This document shows, in pieces, positions 1 through 8,753 of a stretch of 64,000 nucleotides of DNA. Positions within the stretch are counted from its first letter, which is position 1. Every line of letters begins with the position of its first letter. Under the pieces are notes generated by a model that was not told where the DNA came from, ran no database searches, and saw only the letters and a list, made by a program, of their open reading frames with translations. The DNA is from Chitinimonas sp036961565 (GTDB lineage: Bacteria > Pseudomonadota > Gammaproteobacteria > Burkholderiales > Chitinimonadaceae). The position numbers were made by a program, and so were the translations under genes. The DNA is taken from assembly GCF_036961565.1 (NCBI RefSeq), contig NZ_JBAMDD010000010.1, forward strand, positions 62,001 to 126,000, given 5' to 3'.

Positions 1-1
1 C

Positions 2-2515
2 CGCGAAGCTTTTGTCGGCAAGATATGGGAATGGAAGGAAAAATCCGGCGGCACCATTACCAGCCAGATGCGCCGCATGGGCTGCTCGGTGGATTGGTCA
101 CGTGAATACTTCACCATGGACGGTGCGCGTTCCGAAACCGTGACCGAGGTGTTTGTCCGCTTGTTCGAGCAGGGCCTGATCTATCGCGGCAAGCGCCTGG
201 TGAACTGGGACCCGGTGCTGGGCACCTCGGTGTCCGATCTGGAAGTCGAGAACACCGAAGAAGACGGCCATCTGTGGCATATCCGCTACCCCCTGGTGGA
301 CGGCAGCGGCCACCTGACCGTGGCGACCACCCGGCCTGAAACCATGCTGGGTGACGTAGCCCTGATGGTGCACCCGGAGGATGAGCGTTATACCGCCCTG
401 GTGGGCAAGCGGGTGCGCCTGCCCCTGTGCGATCGCGAAATCCCGGTGATTGCCGACGAATACGTGGACAAGGAGTTCGGTACCGGCGTGGTGAAGGTGA
501 CCCCGGCACACGACCCCAATGACTATCAGGTCGGCAAGCGTCACGGTTTCCCCTTGATCAATGTGATGTCGCTGACCGCCCATATCCTGGACGAGGCGCA
601 GCTGTTCGGCTTTGATGGCAGCGTGCAGGGCAGCATCCCGCTGCCTGCCGGCTATGCCGGCAAGGAGCGCTATGTGGCCCGCAAGGCCATCGTGGCCGAC
701 CTGGAAGCCCAGGGCCTGCTGGAGTCGGTGAAGCCGCACAAGCTGATGGTGCCCCGTGGCGACCGTACCGGTTCGGTGCTGGAACCCATGCTGACCGACC
801 AGTGGTTCATGGCCATGACACGGGTGGGCGAGGGTGATCCGACTGGCAAGAGCATCGCCGAGAAGTCCATCGAGGCGGTAGAAAGCGGCCAGGTGCGGTT
901 TATCCCCGAGAACTGGGTCAATACCTACAACCAGTGGATGAAGAATATCCAGGACTGGTGCATCAGCCGCCAGCTGTGGTGGGGGCATCAGATCCCTGCC
1001 TGGTATGACGAGCAAGGCAATGTCTATGTGGCCCGCAACGAGGCCGATGCTGTCCGTCAGGCTGGTGGCAAGGTGCTGCGCCGCGACGATGATGTGCTCG
1101 ACACCTGGTTCAGTTCGGCCCTGGTGCCGTTCAGCACCCTGGGTTGGACCGGAGACGCCGAGCAGGATGCCGCCAACCCGGCGCTGAATGCCTTCGTACC
1201 GTCCGGCGTGCTGGTGACCGGTTATGAAATCATCTTCTTCTGGGTTGCCCGGATGATCATGATGAGTACCCATTTCATGGGCCGCGTACCGTTCAAGGAT
1301 GTCTACATCCACGGCATCGTGCGTGACCATGAAGGAAAGAAGATGTCGAAGTCGGAAGGCAACGTCATCGACCCGGTAGACCTGATAGACGGCATTGCCC
1401 TGCCTGAGCTGGTGGGCAAGCGCACCACGGGTCTGCGCCGGCCCGAGAAGGCGCCGCAGATTGCCAAGGCCACCGAGAAGCTGTTCCCTGAGGGCATACC
1501 GGCCTATGGCACCGACGCATTGCGTTTCACCATGGCCAGCTATGCCACCCTGGGCCGCAATGTGAACTTCGATTTCAAGCGTGCCGAAGGCTACCGCAAC
1601 TTCTGCAACAAGCTGTGGAACGCCACCCGCTTCGTGCTGATGAACGTGGAAGGCCAGGACACCGGCCAGGACGAAAGCCTGCCGCTGAGCTATAGCTTCA
1701 TCGACAAGTGGATCATAGGCGAGCTGCAGAAGACCGAAATGGCGGTGAAGGAGGCGCTGGATACCTATCGCTTCGACCTGGCCGCGCAGGCTATCTACGA
1801 GTTTGTCTGGAATGCCTACTGTGACTGGTATCTGGAACTGGCCAAGGTGCAGATACAGCAAGGCGATGAAGCGCAGCAGCGCGCCACACGCCGCACCTTG
1901 GTCCGGGTATTGGAAGTGGCCTTGCGCTTGGCTCACCCCATCATCCCCTTTATTACCGAAGAGCTGTGGCAGACCGTGGCACCGTTTGCCAATGCGAAGA
2001 AGACCGAGTCGCTGATGCTGGCGGCCTGGCCGCTGGCGCAGGTCGAGAAGATAGACGAGCAGGCCAACAGCCGTATGGCCCAGTTCCAGGCCTTGACCAT
2101 GGCAGCCCGGACACTGCGCAGCGAGATGAGCCTGTCGCCGTCGCAACGGGTGCCCTTGTTCCTGGAAGGAACGGCAGCCGAGCTGGCCGAATTCGGGCCT
2201 TACCTGACCTTGCTGTGTCGGCTCAGCGAGGTGCAGGTGGTGGCGCAGTTGCCGGCTGACGACGCACCGGTACAGGTGGTTGGTGGTACCCGCCTGATGC
2301 TCAAGGTCGAGATAGACCGTGAGGCCGAGAGGGCGCGTTTGAGCAAGGAAGTGGCGCGGCTGGATGGCGAAATTGCCAAGGCCAATGCCAAGCTGGCCAA
2401 CCCGGCCTTTGCCGACAAGGCACCGGCGGCCGTGGTGGACCAGGAGCGCAAGCGCTTGGCCGACTTCAGCGAAACAGTGGAGAAAATGCGGGCGCAGCTG
2501 CAAAAGCTGGCCTGA
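2..2515 (+). CDS. valS: valine--tRNA ligase, 3' part (5' end outside window)
   Basis: Charges tRNA(Val) with valine in the cytoplasm and edits mischarged threonine. The reading frame is open from base 2, giving 837 residues. Bacterial ValRS has about 940, so roughly 100 N-terminal residues, including the HIGH motif, lie upstream of the window. Visible landmarks are the CP1 editing domain (VTPAHDPND around codons 165-175), the catalytic-core segment FFWVARM, the KMSKS loop at 1340-1354, the anticodon-binding helical domain, and the C-terminal charged coiled-coil arm (last 65 residues, rich in Glu, Lys and Arg) typical of ValRS. A strong terminator follows 18 bases after the stop, so valS is probably the last gene of its transcript. 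Confidence 0.98.
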   Translation, partial: REAFVGKIWEWKEKSGGTITSQMRRMGCSVDWSREYFTMDGARSETVTEVFVRLFEQGLIYRGKRLVNWDPVLGTSVSDLEVENTEEDGHLWHIRYPLVDGSGHLTVATTRPETMLGDVALMVHPEDERYTALVGKRVRLPLCDREIPVIADEYVDKEFGTGVVKVTPAHDPNDYQVGKRHGFPLINVMSLTAHILDEAQLFGFDGSVQGSIPLPAGYAGKERYVARKAIVADLEAQGLLESVKPHKLMVPRGDRTGSVLEPMLTDQWFMAMTRVGEGDPTGKSIAEKSIEAVESGQVRFIPENWVNTYNQWMKNIQDWCISRQLWWGHQIPAWYDEQGNVYVARNEADAVRQAGGKVLRRDDDVLDTWFSSALVPFSTLGWTGDAEQDAANPALNAFVPSGVLVTGYEIIFFWVARMIMMSTHFMGRVPFKDVYIHGIVRDHEGKKMSKSEGNVIDPVDLIDGIALPELVGKRTTGLRRPEKAPQIAKATEKLFPEGIPAYGTDALRFTMASYATLGRNVNFDFKRAEGYRNFCNKLWNATRFVLMNVEGQDTGQDESLPLSYSFIDKWIIGELQKTEMAVKEALDTYRFDLAAQAIYEFVWNAYCDWYLELAKVQIQQGDEAQQRATRRTLVRVLEVALRLAHPIIPFITEELWQTVAPFANAKKTESLMLAAWPLAQVEKIDEQANSRMAQFQALTMAARTLRSEMSLSPSQRVPLFLEGTAAELAEFGPYLTLLCRLSEVQVVAQLPADDAPVQVVGGTRLMLKVEIDREAERARLSKEVARLDGEIAKANAKLANPAFADKAPAAVVDQERKRLADFSETVEKMRAQLQKLA

Positions 2516-2533
2516 GTTTGACCCCGTAGTGAG

Positions 2534-2563
2534 AAGCGCGCCCTTAGTGGCGCGCTTTTTTTA
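2534..2563 (+). terminator. rho-independent terminator of valS
   Basis: A 9-bp perfect GC-rich stem (2534-2542 with 2549-2557) and a 6-base loop are followed directly by a T run. It lies 18 bases downstream of the valS stop. Confidence 0.9.
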
Positions 2564-2755
2564 TGGCAAGCTAGGCTTGGACCGACGCATTGTCGGGACA
2601 GCGGTAGCCGCAAATACGATGCAATCACCTATCGGAAGCGCCGCCACATGGGCGCCGCGCGGACGCAAGCAAGCTGTTTCAGCGCTTCCCTAACAAGACC
2701 GGATGCGCATCTGGCATGGGCCACGGTGCGCAGAACAGGCTCTGGAGTAAATGTC

Positions 2756-4108
2756 ATGACGATATCCATGCAACAACTGGCCGACCGCATGGGCGGTGTC
2801 AGCCAGCGTAGTTATGAAACCCGTACCGAGGACGAGCGTGACTACGCCCGTATCGTCCATTCCGCCGCATTTCGCCGCCTGCAGGGCAAGACCCAGACGC
2901 TGGGTGTGGCGGAGAGCGATTTTCCCCGCACCCGGCTGACCCATTCGCTGGAAGTGGCACGCATAGGCAGCGGCATAGTCCAGGCCTTGCGCCGCCGGCT
3001 GGCTGGGCATGGCCCGGCTTTGGGCCTGGGTGAGGCGCAACGGGCCGATGTGGCTGCGCTCCTGCCCAGCGACCAGCAGATTCAGTGTATCTGCCTGGCG
3101 CATGATATCGGCCACCCGCCGTTTGGCCACGGTGGCGAGATGGCGCTGAATTTCCATATGCGCGAGCATGGCGGTTTCGAGGGCAATGGCCAGACCTTGC
3201 GCATACTCGGGCGGCTGGAAAGCTACAGCCAGCAGCACGGCATGAACCTGACCCGCCGTAGCCTGCTGGGGGTGCTCAAGTACCCGGCGCCCTACAGCAA
3301 GGTGGTGAATCAGCAGCCCTTGAACCCTGGCGTGGCCCTGACTGAGCTGCGGGCCGGCTTGCTGAAACCGCCCAAGTGCTACCTCGACAGCGAGGCCGAC
3401 ATCGTGGCTTGGTTGCTGTCGCCCTTTGCCGGTGATGATCGCGAGCGGCTGCAGTCCATCGTTGCTGGCGCCGAGGGGGAGCATGCCAAGCCCTGCCACA
3501 AGGGTTTCGATACCGCCTTGATGGAGCTGGCGGATGATATCTCCTATGGCGTGCATGATCTGGAGGATGCCACCTCGCTGGATCTGGTGCGGCCGCAGGA
3601 CTGGGCGGCCAGCATGGCCAGGGCCGACAATCTGCCGGCATGGTTTGACCAGGACAGGCTGGGCAAGCTGTTCTTTGGCGAGCCTTACCAACGCAAGGAG
3701 GCCATAGGTGAGATCGTCCATCGCCTGATACTGTCCATCGTGCTGGTGGAGGATGAGGCTTTCCAGCATCCCATGCTGCGCTGGCAGGCCAGCCTGCCGC
3801 CGGCCGAGCGCTGTCTGCTGCGCAGCCTGCATGGCATGGTGGTCAGCCGCGTCATTGGTTTGCCTGGCACCCAGATGCTGGAGTTCAAGGGCCAGCGCAT
3901 CGTCGGCGACCTGTTTTCTGTCTACGCCAGCGACCCCATGCGCTTCCTGCCCGAGACGGCCCGCCGCCAGCATGCCGAAGCGCTGGATGCCGAGGCGGCC
4001 ATCCGGGTGGTGTGTGATCACGTGGCCAGCCTGACCGACGAGCAGGCGGCGCGGCAGTTCCAGAAACTGTTCATGCCCAAGATGGGGTCGGTGTTTGATG
4101 TGATGTGA
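2756..4108 (+). CDS. dgt: deoxyguanosinetriphosphate triphosphohydrolase (dGTPase)
   Basis: HD-superfamily metal-dependent phosphohydrolase that cleaves dGTP (or other dNTPs) to the nucleoside and triphosphate, affecting dNTP pools and DNA replication fidelity. The protein has 450 residues. It shows the N-terminal SAAFRRLQGKTQ segment, the first metal His in RLTHSLEVA, and the HD pair in CLAHDIGHPPFGHGGE, all diagnostic of the dGTPase family. The frame stays open upstream to 2648, but 2756 is preferred: GGAG at 2744-2747 is 8 bases upstream and homology begins just after it. The gene stands alone between the valS terminator and an MFS gene. Substrate preference among dNTPs cannot be read from the sequence. 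Confidence 0.93.
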   Translation: MTISMQQLADRMGGVSQRSYETRTEDERDYARIVHSAAFRRLQGKTQTLGVAESDFPRTRLTHSLEVARIGSGIVQALRRRLAGHGPALGLGEAQRADVAALLPSDQQIQCICLAHDIGHPPFGHGGEMALNFHMREHGGFEGNGQTLRILGRLESYSQQHGMNLTRRSLLGVLKYPAPYSKVVNQQPLNPGVALTELRAGLLKPPKCYLDSEADIVAWLLSPFAGDDRERLQSIVAGAEGEHAKPCHKGFDTALMELADDISYGVHDLEDATSLDLVRPQDWAASMARADNLPAWFDQDRLGKLFFGEPYQRKEAIGEIVHRLILSIVLVEDEAFQHPMLRWQASLPPAERCLLRSLHGMVVSRVIGLPGTQMLEFKGQRIVGDLFSVYASDPMRFLPETARRQHAEALDAEAAIRVVCDHVASLTDEQAARQFQKLFMPKMGSVFDVM

Positions 4109-4287
4109 GGCCCTGGCATAAGCACGCAAGCAGTATAGGGTGTTCGGTGCTGCGCTGACCGCCAGGAAAACCGGGGGCTGAGCATGTGGTGCGTCTCATG
4201 CCGCAACAAGCGCTCGATGTGGCACGGGCCCTGGTTTCTCCCGCACCCACAGCTTGCCTGGGTGCTTGTTATACATAGTGAGTGTTG

Positions 4288-5514
4288 ATGTCGTTCAATA
4301 AAATCCGTTTGCCCCTGGCTGGACTAGTCAGCGCAGAGACGCTTTCGCTGCTGGGCAATCAGGTGGCTGCTGTTGCCATTCCCCTGCTGGTACTCCAGCA
4401 AACCGGTTCCGCCTTGATGACGGGCCTGGCGGGTGCGGTGGCAGTGCTGCCCATCCTGCTGGCTGCCCTGGTAGGCGGCCGTGCCATAGACCGCTTCGGA
4501 CCTTGGCGCATCAGCCTGCTGGCCGATCTGCTGAGTGGCATATCGGTGCTGGCCCTGCCGCTGGCGTTTGCCTGGTACGGCCAGCTGCCTTTGGCCTGGA
4601 TACTGCTGCTGGTATTCATGGGCGCCTTGTTCGATCCCAGCGGCTCGGCTGCACGCCAGACCCTGGTGCCCAGCCTGGCGCGGTTGGCGCGGCAGCCGCT
4701 GGAGCGGGTCAATGCCTTGCGGGGCGGGCTTGAGAATGGCGCGGATTTCGCCGGTCCCATGCTGGCTGTCGGGCTGGTAGGCTTGCTGGGGGCGGCCGGC
4801 GCACTGTATGTCAATGCGGCCAGCTTTTTGCTGTGTGCCTTGCTGGTGGCCTTGCTGGTGCCACGCAAACCGGTGCGGGCACGGCGTGAGCCCGATGAGT
4901 CGGCGCTTGCCGGTGTGCGGTTTATCCTGCGCCACCCCAGGCTGCGCCCCCTGGCCTTGCTGAGCATGATGGGCAATTTCGTGCTCTCGCCTTTTCTGGG
5001 CCTGTTGCTGCCCCTGCTGGCCGTACAGGTACACCACAACACCACTTTGCTGGGGCTGTGCCTGTCGGCCTTTGGCATCTGTGCCACGCTGGGGGCGTTG
5101 GCCTTTGCGCGCCTGAGCCGCTATTTCAGCCGCAGTGCCATCTTCTATGGCGGGCAGCTATGCACGGCGCTGGCCATCGTGCTGTGCGGCCTGGCCCAGG
5201 CACCAGCGGGTTTGCTGGCCGCTTCGGCGCTGGCTGGCTTGCTGCTGGGCGCCGGCAACCCCTTGCAGCAGACCCTGCTGCAGGAAGAAACCCCCAAGGC
5301 GCTGGCCGGGCAGGTTTTTACCGGCATGGCCGCCATCAGCTTTGGCGCCGGCCCGTTAGGCTTGCTGTTGCTCGGTGTGGCCGCACAGTACCTGGGTGCC
5401 GGCACGGCCACCTTGCTGGCTGGCGGCGCCTTGCTGATCAGTGCTCTGCTGGGTTGGCTGCTGGCGCCGTTGCATGGCCGCAGCCCAGTTGGCGTCATGC
5501 CGCAACAAGGATAG
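4288..5514 (+). CDS. MFS transporter (probable drug/metabolite exporter)
   Basis: Inner-membrane major facilitator superfamily protein of 408 residues with about 12 hydrophobic segments. The N-terminal half carries the loop-2/3 region GGRAIDRFGPWR, a degenerate form of the MFS motif A, which points to a proton-driven exporter of the EntS/MefA-like group. Substrate is unknown. ATG 4288 is preferred over an in-frame GTG at 4282; the ribosome site is weak (GTGAG at 4278-4282). The next gene starts 12 bases after the stop, so the two transporters are probably co-transcribed. Confidence 0.85.
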   Translation: MSFNKIRLPLAGLVSAETLSLLGNQVAAVAIPLLVLQQTGSALMTGLAGAVAVLPILLAALVGGRAIDRFGPWRISLLADLLSGISVLALPLAFAWYGQLPLAWILLLVFMGALFDPSGSAARQTLVPSLARLARQPLERVNALRGGLENGADFAGPMLAVGLVGLLGAAGALYVNAASFLLCALLVALLVPRKPVRARREPDESALAGVRFILRHPRLRPLALLSMMGNFVLSPFLGLLLPLLAVQVHHNTTLLGLCLSAFGICATLGALAFARLSRYFSRSAIFYGGQLCTALAIVLCGLAQAPAGLLAASALAGLLLGAGNPLQQTLLQEETPKALAGQVFTGMAAISFGAGPLGLLLLGVAAQYLGAGTATLLAGGALLISALLGWLLAPLHGRSPVGVMPQQG

Positions 5515-5525
5515 TGAGGTAGTCC

Positions 5526-6413
5526 GTGTCCCTGCCCAACAACCGCCGTCTCATGGGCGCCCTGTTGATACTGCTGTCTGCATTGTGCTTCGGGGTGATG
5601 CCCTTGTTCGGTCGCCTGGCGTATGCCGAAGGTGCGGATACCCAGGCGGTGTTGTTGCTGCGCTTTGTCATTGCCGGCGTCTTGCTGGCCGTTTTGATGC
5701 TGCTGCGCCGCGAGCGCTGGCCGCGCGGCAAGCTGGCGCTGGGCTTGCTGGCCATGGGGGCGGTGGGCTATGCCGGCCAGGCCTTCAGCTATTTCACCGC
5801 GCTCAAGTATGCCAGTGCTTCACTGACGGCCCTGTTGCTCTACACCTTTCCGGTTATCGTCACCCTGATCGCTGCGGTCTGGCTGCATGAGCCTTTGACC
5901 CGCCGCAAGGTGGCGGCCCTGCTGCTGGCTTCGGTAGGCCTGGCGCTCACGGTGGGCGATGCCTTGTCCGGCTCGCCGGTGGGTATCGCCTTTGGCCTGG
6001 GGGCGGCGCTGATCTACTCGGTCTATATCGCTGTGGGCACCAAGCTGACGCCCCAGGCGGGGGCATTGCCCAGCGCGACCGTGGTCATGCTGGGGGGCGC
6101 CCTGACTTTCCTGCTGGTGTCACTGTGGCAAGCGCCCGTCATGCCGCACAGCCCTTTGGGCTGGACGGCCATCGCTGCGATCGGGGTCATGTGTAGCGTG
6201 ATAGCCGCACTGGCCTTCTTTGCTGGGCTGGCACGCGTGGGTGCCTCTGAAGCCGCCATGTTGTCTACTTTCGAGCCGGTAGTGACCGTAGTATTGGCTG
6301 CCGGCTTGCTGGGCGAACGACTGTCGGTCTCGCAGTGCTTGGGCGGTGCGGTTATCATCGCTGCCGTCCTGCTGTTGGCGAAGTCACCTGCCAGCGGTAC
6401 ACCACCGGAATAA
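5526..6413 (+). CDS. DMT-family (EamA) transporter
   Basis: Inner-membrane protein of 295 residues with ten predicted helices in two EamA repeats (residues about 8-140 and 150-285), the layout of the drug/metabolite transporter superfamily. Members export amino acids, purines or other metabolites, or import sugars; the substrate is not evident here. The start is GTG 5526, with GAGGT at 5516-5520 as ribosome site; the next in-frame ATG is 5553. It follows the MFS gene by 12 bases. A second, different EamA protein is encoded at 57579-58478. Confidence 0.88.
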   Translation: MSLPNNRRLMGALLILLSALCFGVMPLFGRLAYAEGADTQAVLLLRFVIAGVLLAVLMLLRRERWPRGKLALGLLAMGAVGYAGQAFSYFTALKYASASLTALLLYTFPVIVTLIAAVWLHEPLTRRKVAALLLASVGLALTVGDALSGSPVGIAFGLGAALIYSVYIAVGTKLTPQAGALPSATVVMLGGALTFLLVSLWQAPVMPHSPLGWTAIAAIGVMCSVIAALAFFAGLARVGASEAAMLSTFEPVVTVVLAAGLLGERLSVSQCLGGAVIIAAVLLLAKSPASGTPPE

Positions 6414-6460
6414 TTCAATGGCCTGGGCATGCGCCCAGGGTCACCTTCGAGGTAATACCC

Positions 6461-7174
6461 ATGTTCTACAACAACGTCGTCCCGCTGGATGCTAGCAAGC
6501 ATGCTGACCTGAAACTGAGTCTGGCGCAGAACTTCAATTTTGCCGCCAAGGTGCATGCCGTGCCCGTGGTCGGCGCCGAGTTCTCCTCGCTGATGCGCGA
6601 CTACGCCATCGTGTTTGCTGAAACCGGTGAAAAGACCTACTCCCCTACCGTGATGCTGGGCCTGCGTGCCCAGGAGAACCTGTTTGTCGATGCCGAAGGC
6701 AACTGGGATGCGCCCTATATCCCCTTCTTCGTGCGTCGCTTCCCCTTTGTCACCGTCGAAGTCGAGAACGACGATGCCGTGCTGTGCATTGAAGAGAGCG
6801 TGGCGCGCACCATGCAGCGCGAAGAAGATGCTGCCATCTTTGTCGACGGCAAGCCCACCGATGCCATGAAGCAGTTTGCACAACTGATGTTCCAGTCGCG
6901 CGACGATGGCAAGCGCTCCGGCGACCTGGCCAACGAGCTGGGCAAGGAAGGCCTGCTGCATCAGGTGTCGGCCAGCGCCGAGCTGCCAGGCGGCCCGGTC
7001 AGCATGGACGGCATGTGGGTGGTGGACGAAACCAAGCTGCGCAATATCTCGGCCGCCAAGGCTGATGAGTGGCTGAAGAATGGCACCATGTCGCTGATCT
7101 ACGCCCACCTGTTCTCGCTGGCCAATCTTGATGGCCTGGTCAATCGCCTGCAAAAGCGTACGCCTGCTGCCTGA
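6461..7174 (+). CDS. SapC family protein
   Basis: A protein of 237 residues with no signal peptide or membrane segment. It matches the SapC family in its N-terminal NNVVPLD opening, the conserved SLMRDYAIVF and PTVMLGLR segments, YIPFFVRRFPF in the middle, and the C-terminal NLDGLVNRL. The family is named after a Campylobacter S-layer locus protein, but most proteobacterial members stand alone and their function is unknown. The start is fixed by GAGGT at 6449-6453. A 7-bp hairpin (6422-6428 with 6433-6439) lies in the leader without a T run. There is no S-layer or secretion gene nearby. Confidence 0.85.
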   Translation: MFYNNVVPLDASKHADLKLSLAQNFNFAAKVHAVPVVGAEFSSLMRDYAIVFAETGEKTYSPTVMLGLRAQENLFVDAEGNWDAPYIPFFVRRFPFVTVEVENDDAVLCIEESVARTMQREEDAAIFVDGKPTDAMKQFAQLMFQSRDDGKRSGDLANELGKEGLLHQVSASAELPGGPVSMDGMWVVDETKLRNISAAKADEWLKNGTMSLIYAHLFSLANLDGLVNRLQKRTPAA

Positions 7175-7225
7175 TCAGTCTGCTGAACACATGGCGACGT
7201 CCTCGGTCTATGCTGGAAGCCCGGC

Positions 7226-8011
7226 ATGATGAGCGTCGCCATGTTGCGTTTACTGCTGCTGATCCTGGTGTGTTCCCTGCCGCTGCGGGCCGAGGTCGTG
7301 GTGCGTGCCTGCGGTGGCGAGGGGGAGTGGATACCCTCCAGCTATTTCAAGCGCGTCAACGGCAGCAAGACTGCCGAGGTGGCCGGGTATTCACCCGATG
7401 TATTGCGCGCCGCCCTGCGGGGCAGTGGTTACCGGGTCGAGTTTGCGCTGTTGCCCTGGTTGCGTTGCCAGCGCGAGGTGGAGCAGGGCCAGCGCTTCCA
7501 GTTGGCCATGGGCATGCTGCACAGCCCGGAACGGGCGCGGCTTTATCGCTTCAGCGATGCCTATCTGCGGTTTCAGCCGGGCTACTTCTATCTGCACAGG
7601 CGCTATCCGCAGGGTTTGCAGATACGCGAGCTGGATGAGCTGAACCGGTACAAGGTGTGTGGCCTGTATGGCTACAACTATGGCTTTACCCGCCTGCAGC
7701 CAGGACAGATGGACAACGGTGCGCTGGATTACCCGGCGGCCATGGCCAAGCTGGCCTTCGGGCGCTGCGAGATACTGATCGAAACACTGGAAGTGATGGC
7801 AGGCCAGCGTCGGCTTGGGCGCCTGTCCTACGATGCCGACCTGTTGCGTGGCCGACCCCTGCCGGAAACCCCGCCGGTAGTGGCCCATTTTGCCATCAGC
7901 CCGCAGATGGCGGATGCCGATGCCTTTCTGCGGATTCTCAATGCCGGACTGGCCCGCTTGCATCGTGAGCGCAAGCTGGAGGCCATACTGCGTATGCATA
8001 CTTCTCCCTGA
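7226..8011 (+). CDS. orphan periplasmic substrate-binding protein, family 3-like
   Basis: Secreted protein of 261 residues. A signal peptide (hydrophobic run LLLLILVC, cleavage probably after LRA) precedes a family 3 solute-binding fold: VAGYSPDVLRAALR, LPWLRCQREVEQG, then RLYRFSDAYL, which resembles the sensor-like orphan PBPs of this superfamily. No permease or ATPase gene is adjacent. It may bind a polar ligand as a sensor or accessory component; the ligand is unknown. The start could be ATG 7226, 7229 or 7241, since no clear ribosome site decides it. The stop overlaps the next start by one base (TGATG), indicating translational coupling to the pseudouridine synthase. Confidence 0.75.
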   Translation: MMSVAMLRLLLLILVCSLPLRAEVVVRACGGEGEWIPSSYFKRVNGSKTAEVAGYSPDVLRAALRGSGYRVEFALLPWLRCQREVEQGQRFQLAMGMLHSPERARLYRFSDAYLRFQPGYFYLHRRYPQGLQIRELDELNRYKVCGLYGYNYGFTRLQPGQMDNGALDYPAAMAKLAFGRCEILIETLEVMAGQRRLGRLSYDADLLRGRPLPETPPVVAHFAISPQMADADAFLRILNAGLARLHRERKLEAILRMHTSP

Positions 8012-8685
8012 TGCTGACCCTGCTTGCGGACGAGCCGCGCTTTATCCTGATAGACAAACCTGCTGGCCAGAGCTTTCACCGCGAGGACGGGCAGCGGGGC
8101 GTGCTGGAACTGCTGCGTGAGCAGACTGGCCAGGGGGAGTTGCATGCGGTGCACCGGCTGGACCAGCTGACATCGGGGCTGCTGCTGGTGGCCAAGGGTG
8201 CCGAGGCGGCGGCGGAGTTTGGCCAATTGTTTGCCCAGCGGCAGATACGCAAGTACTACCTGGCGTTGTCGGATCGTGCGCCCAGCAAGAAGCAGGGCAC
8301 GCTCAGCGGGGATATGGAAAAAGGCCGCAATGGCAGCTGGCGTCTGTTGCAAAGCCGCCAGGATCCGGCGGTGACCCAGTTCTTCACCGCAGGCGTAGGC
8401 AACGGCCAGCGCGCCTTTGTGGTCCGGCCGCTGACAGGCCGCACCCACCAGATACGGGTGGCCCTCAAGGCGCTTGGCAGCCCCATACTGGGGGATGCGC
8501 GCTACGGTGGCAGCGAGGCTGATCGCGGCTATCTGCACGCCTATGCCCTGGAATTCAGCCTGGGTGAGACCCACTACCGCTATGCCTGCCCGCCGCGTGA
8601 GGGCGAGCACTGGCACAGCCCCGGTGGGCAGCTTGCCTTTGGTCGTTTTGCCGAACCGTGGTGTCTGGCTTGGCCTGGAAGCTGA
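8011..8685 (+). CDS. RluA-like RNA pseudouridine synthase
   Basis: Isomerises uridine to pseudouridine in rRNA or tRNA. The protein has 224 residues with the RluA-family catalytic motif HRLDQLTSG (Asp51), the KYYLAL segment, and the C-terminal GRTHQIRVAL loop. There is no S4 RNA-binding domain, as in the short Rlu family similar to TruC/RluA-type enzymes. Target site is unknown. The start ATG overlaps the stop of the upstream binding-protein gene by one base, which places a cytoplasmic RNA enzyme and a periplasmic protein in one transcript, probably without functional linkage. Confidence 0.88.
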   Translation: MLTLLADEPRFILIDKPAGQSFHREDGQRGVLELLREQTGQGELHAVHRLDQLTSGLLLVAKGAEAAAEFGQLFAQRQIRKYYLALSDRAPSKKQGTLSGDMEKGRNGSWRLLQSRQDPAVTQFFTAGVGNGQRAFVVRPLTGRTHQIRVALKALGSPILGDARYGGSEADRGYLHAYALEFSLGETHYRYACPPREGEHWHSPGGQLAFGRFAEPWCLAWPGS

Positions 8686-8753
8686 CTAGGGCTATTGTTG
8701 TAAACCTCCGGGTTGCCAGGCAGCCGGGGGATCAATACATAAGGAGTATGGAA

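Noticed and set aside
98..2503. Long open frame on the minus strand opposite valS
   Set aside because: No family resemblance and mirror codon bias of a GC-rich gene; it is a shadow of valS.
2733..2743. GAACAGGCTCT just before dgt, matching the right end of the dispersed element
   Set aside because: Only 11 bases match; the AAAAGATC part and any left end are absent, so it may be chance or a remnant.
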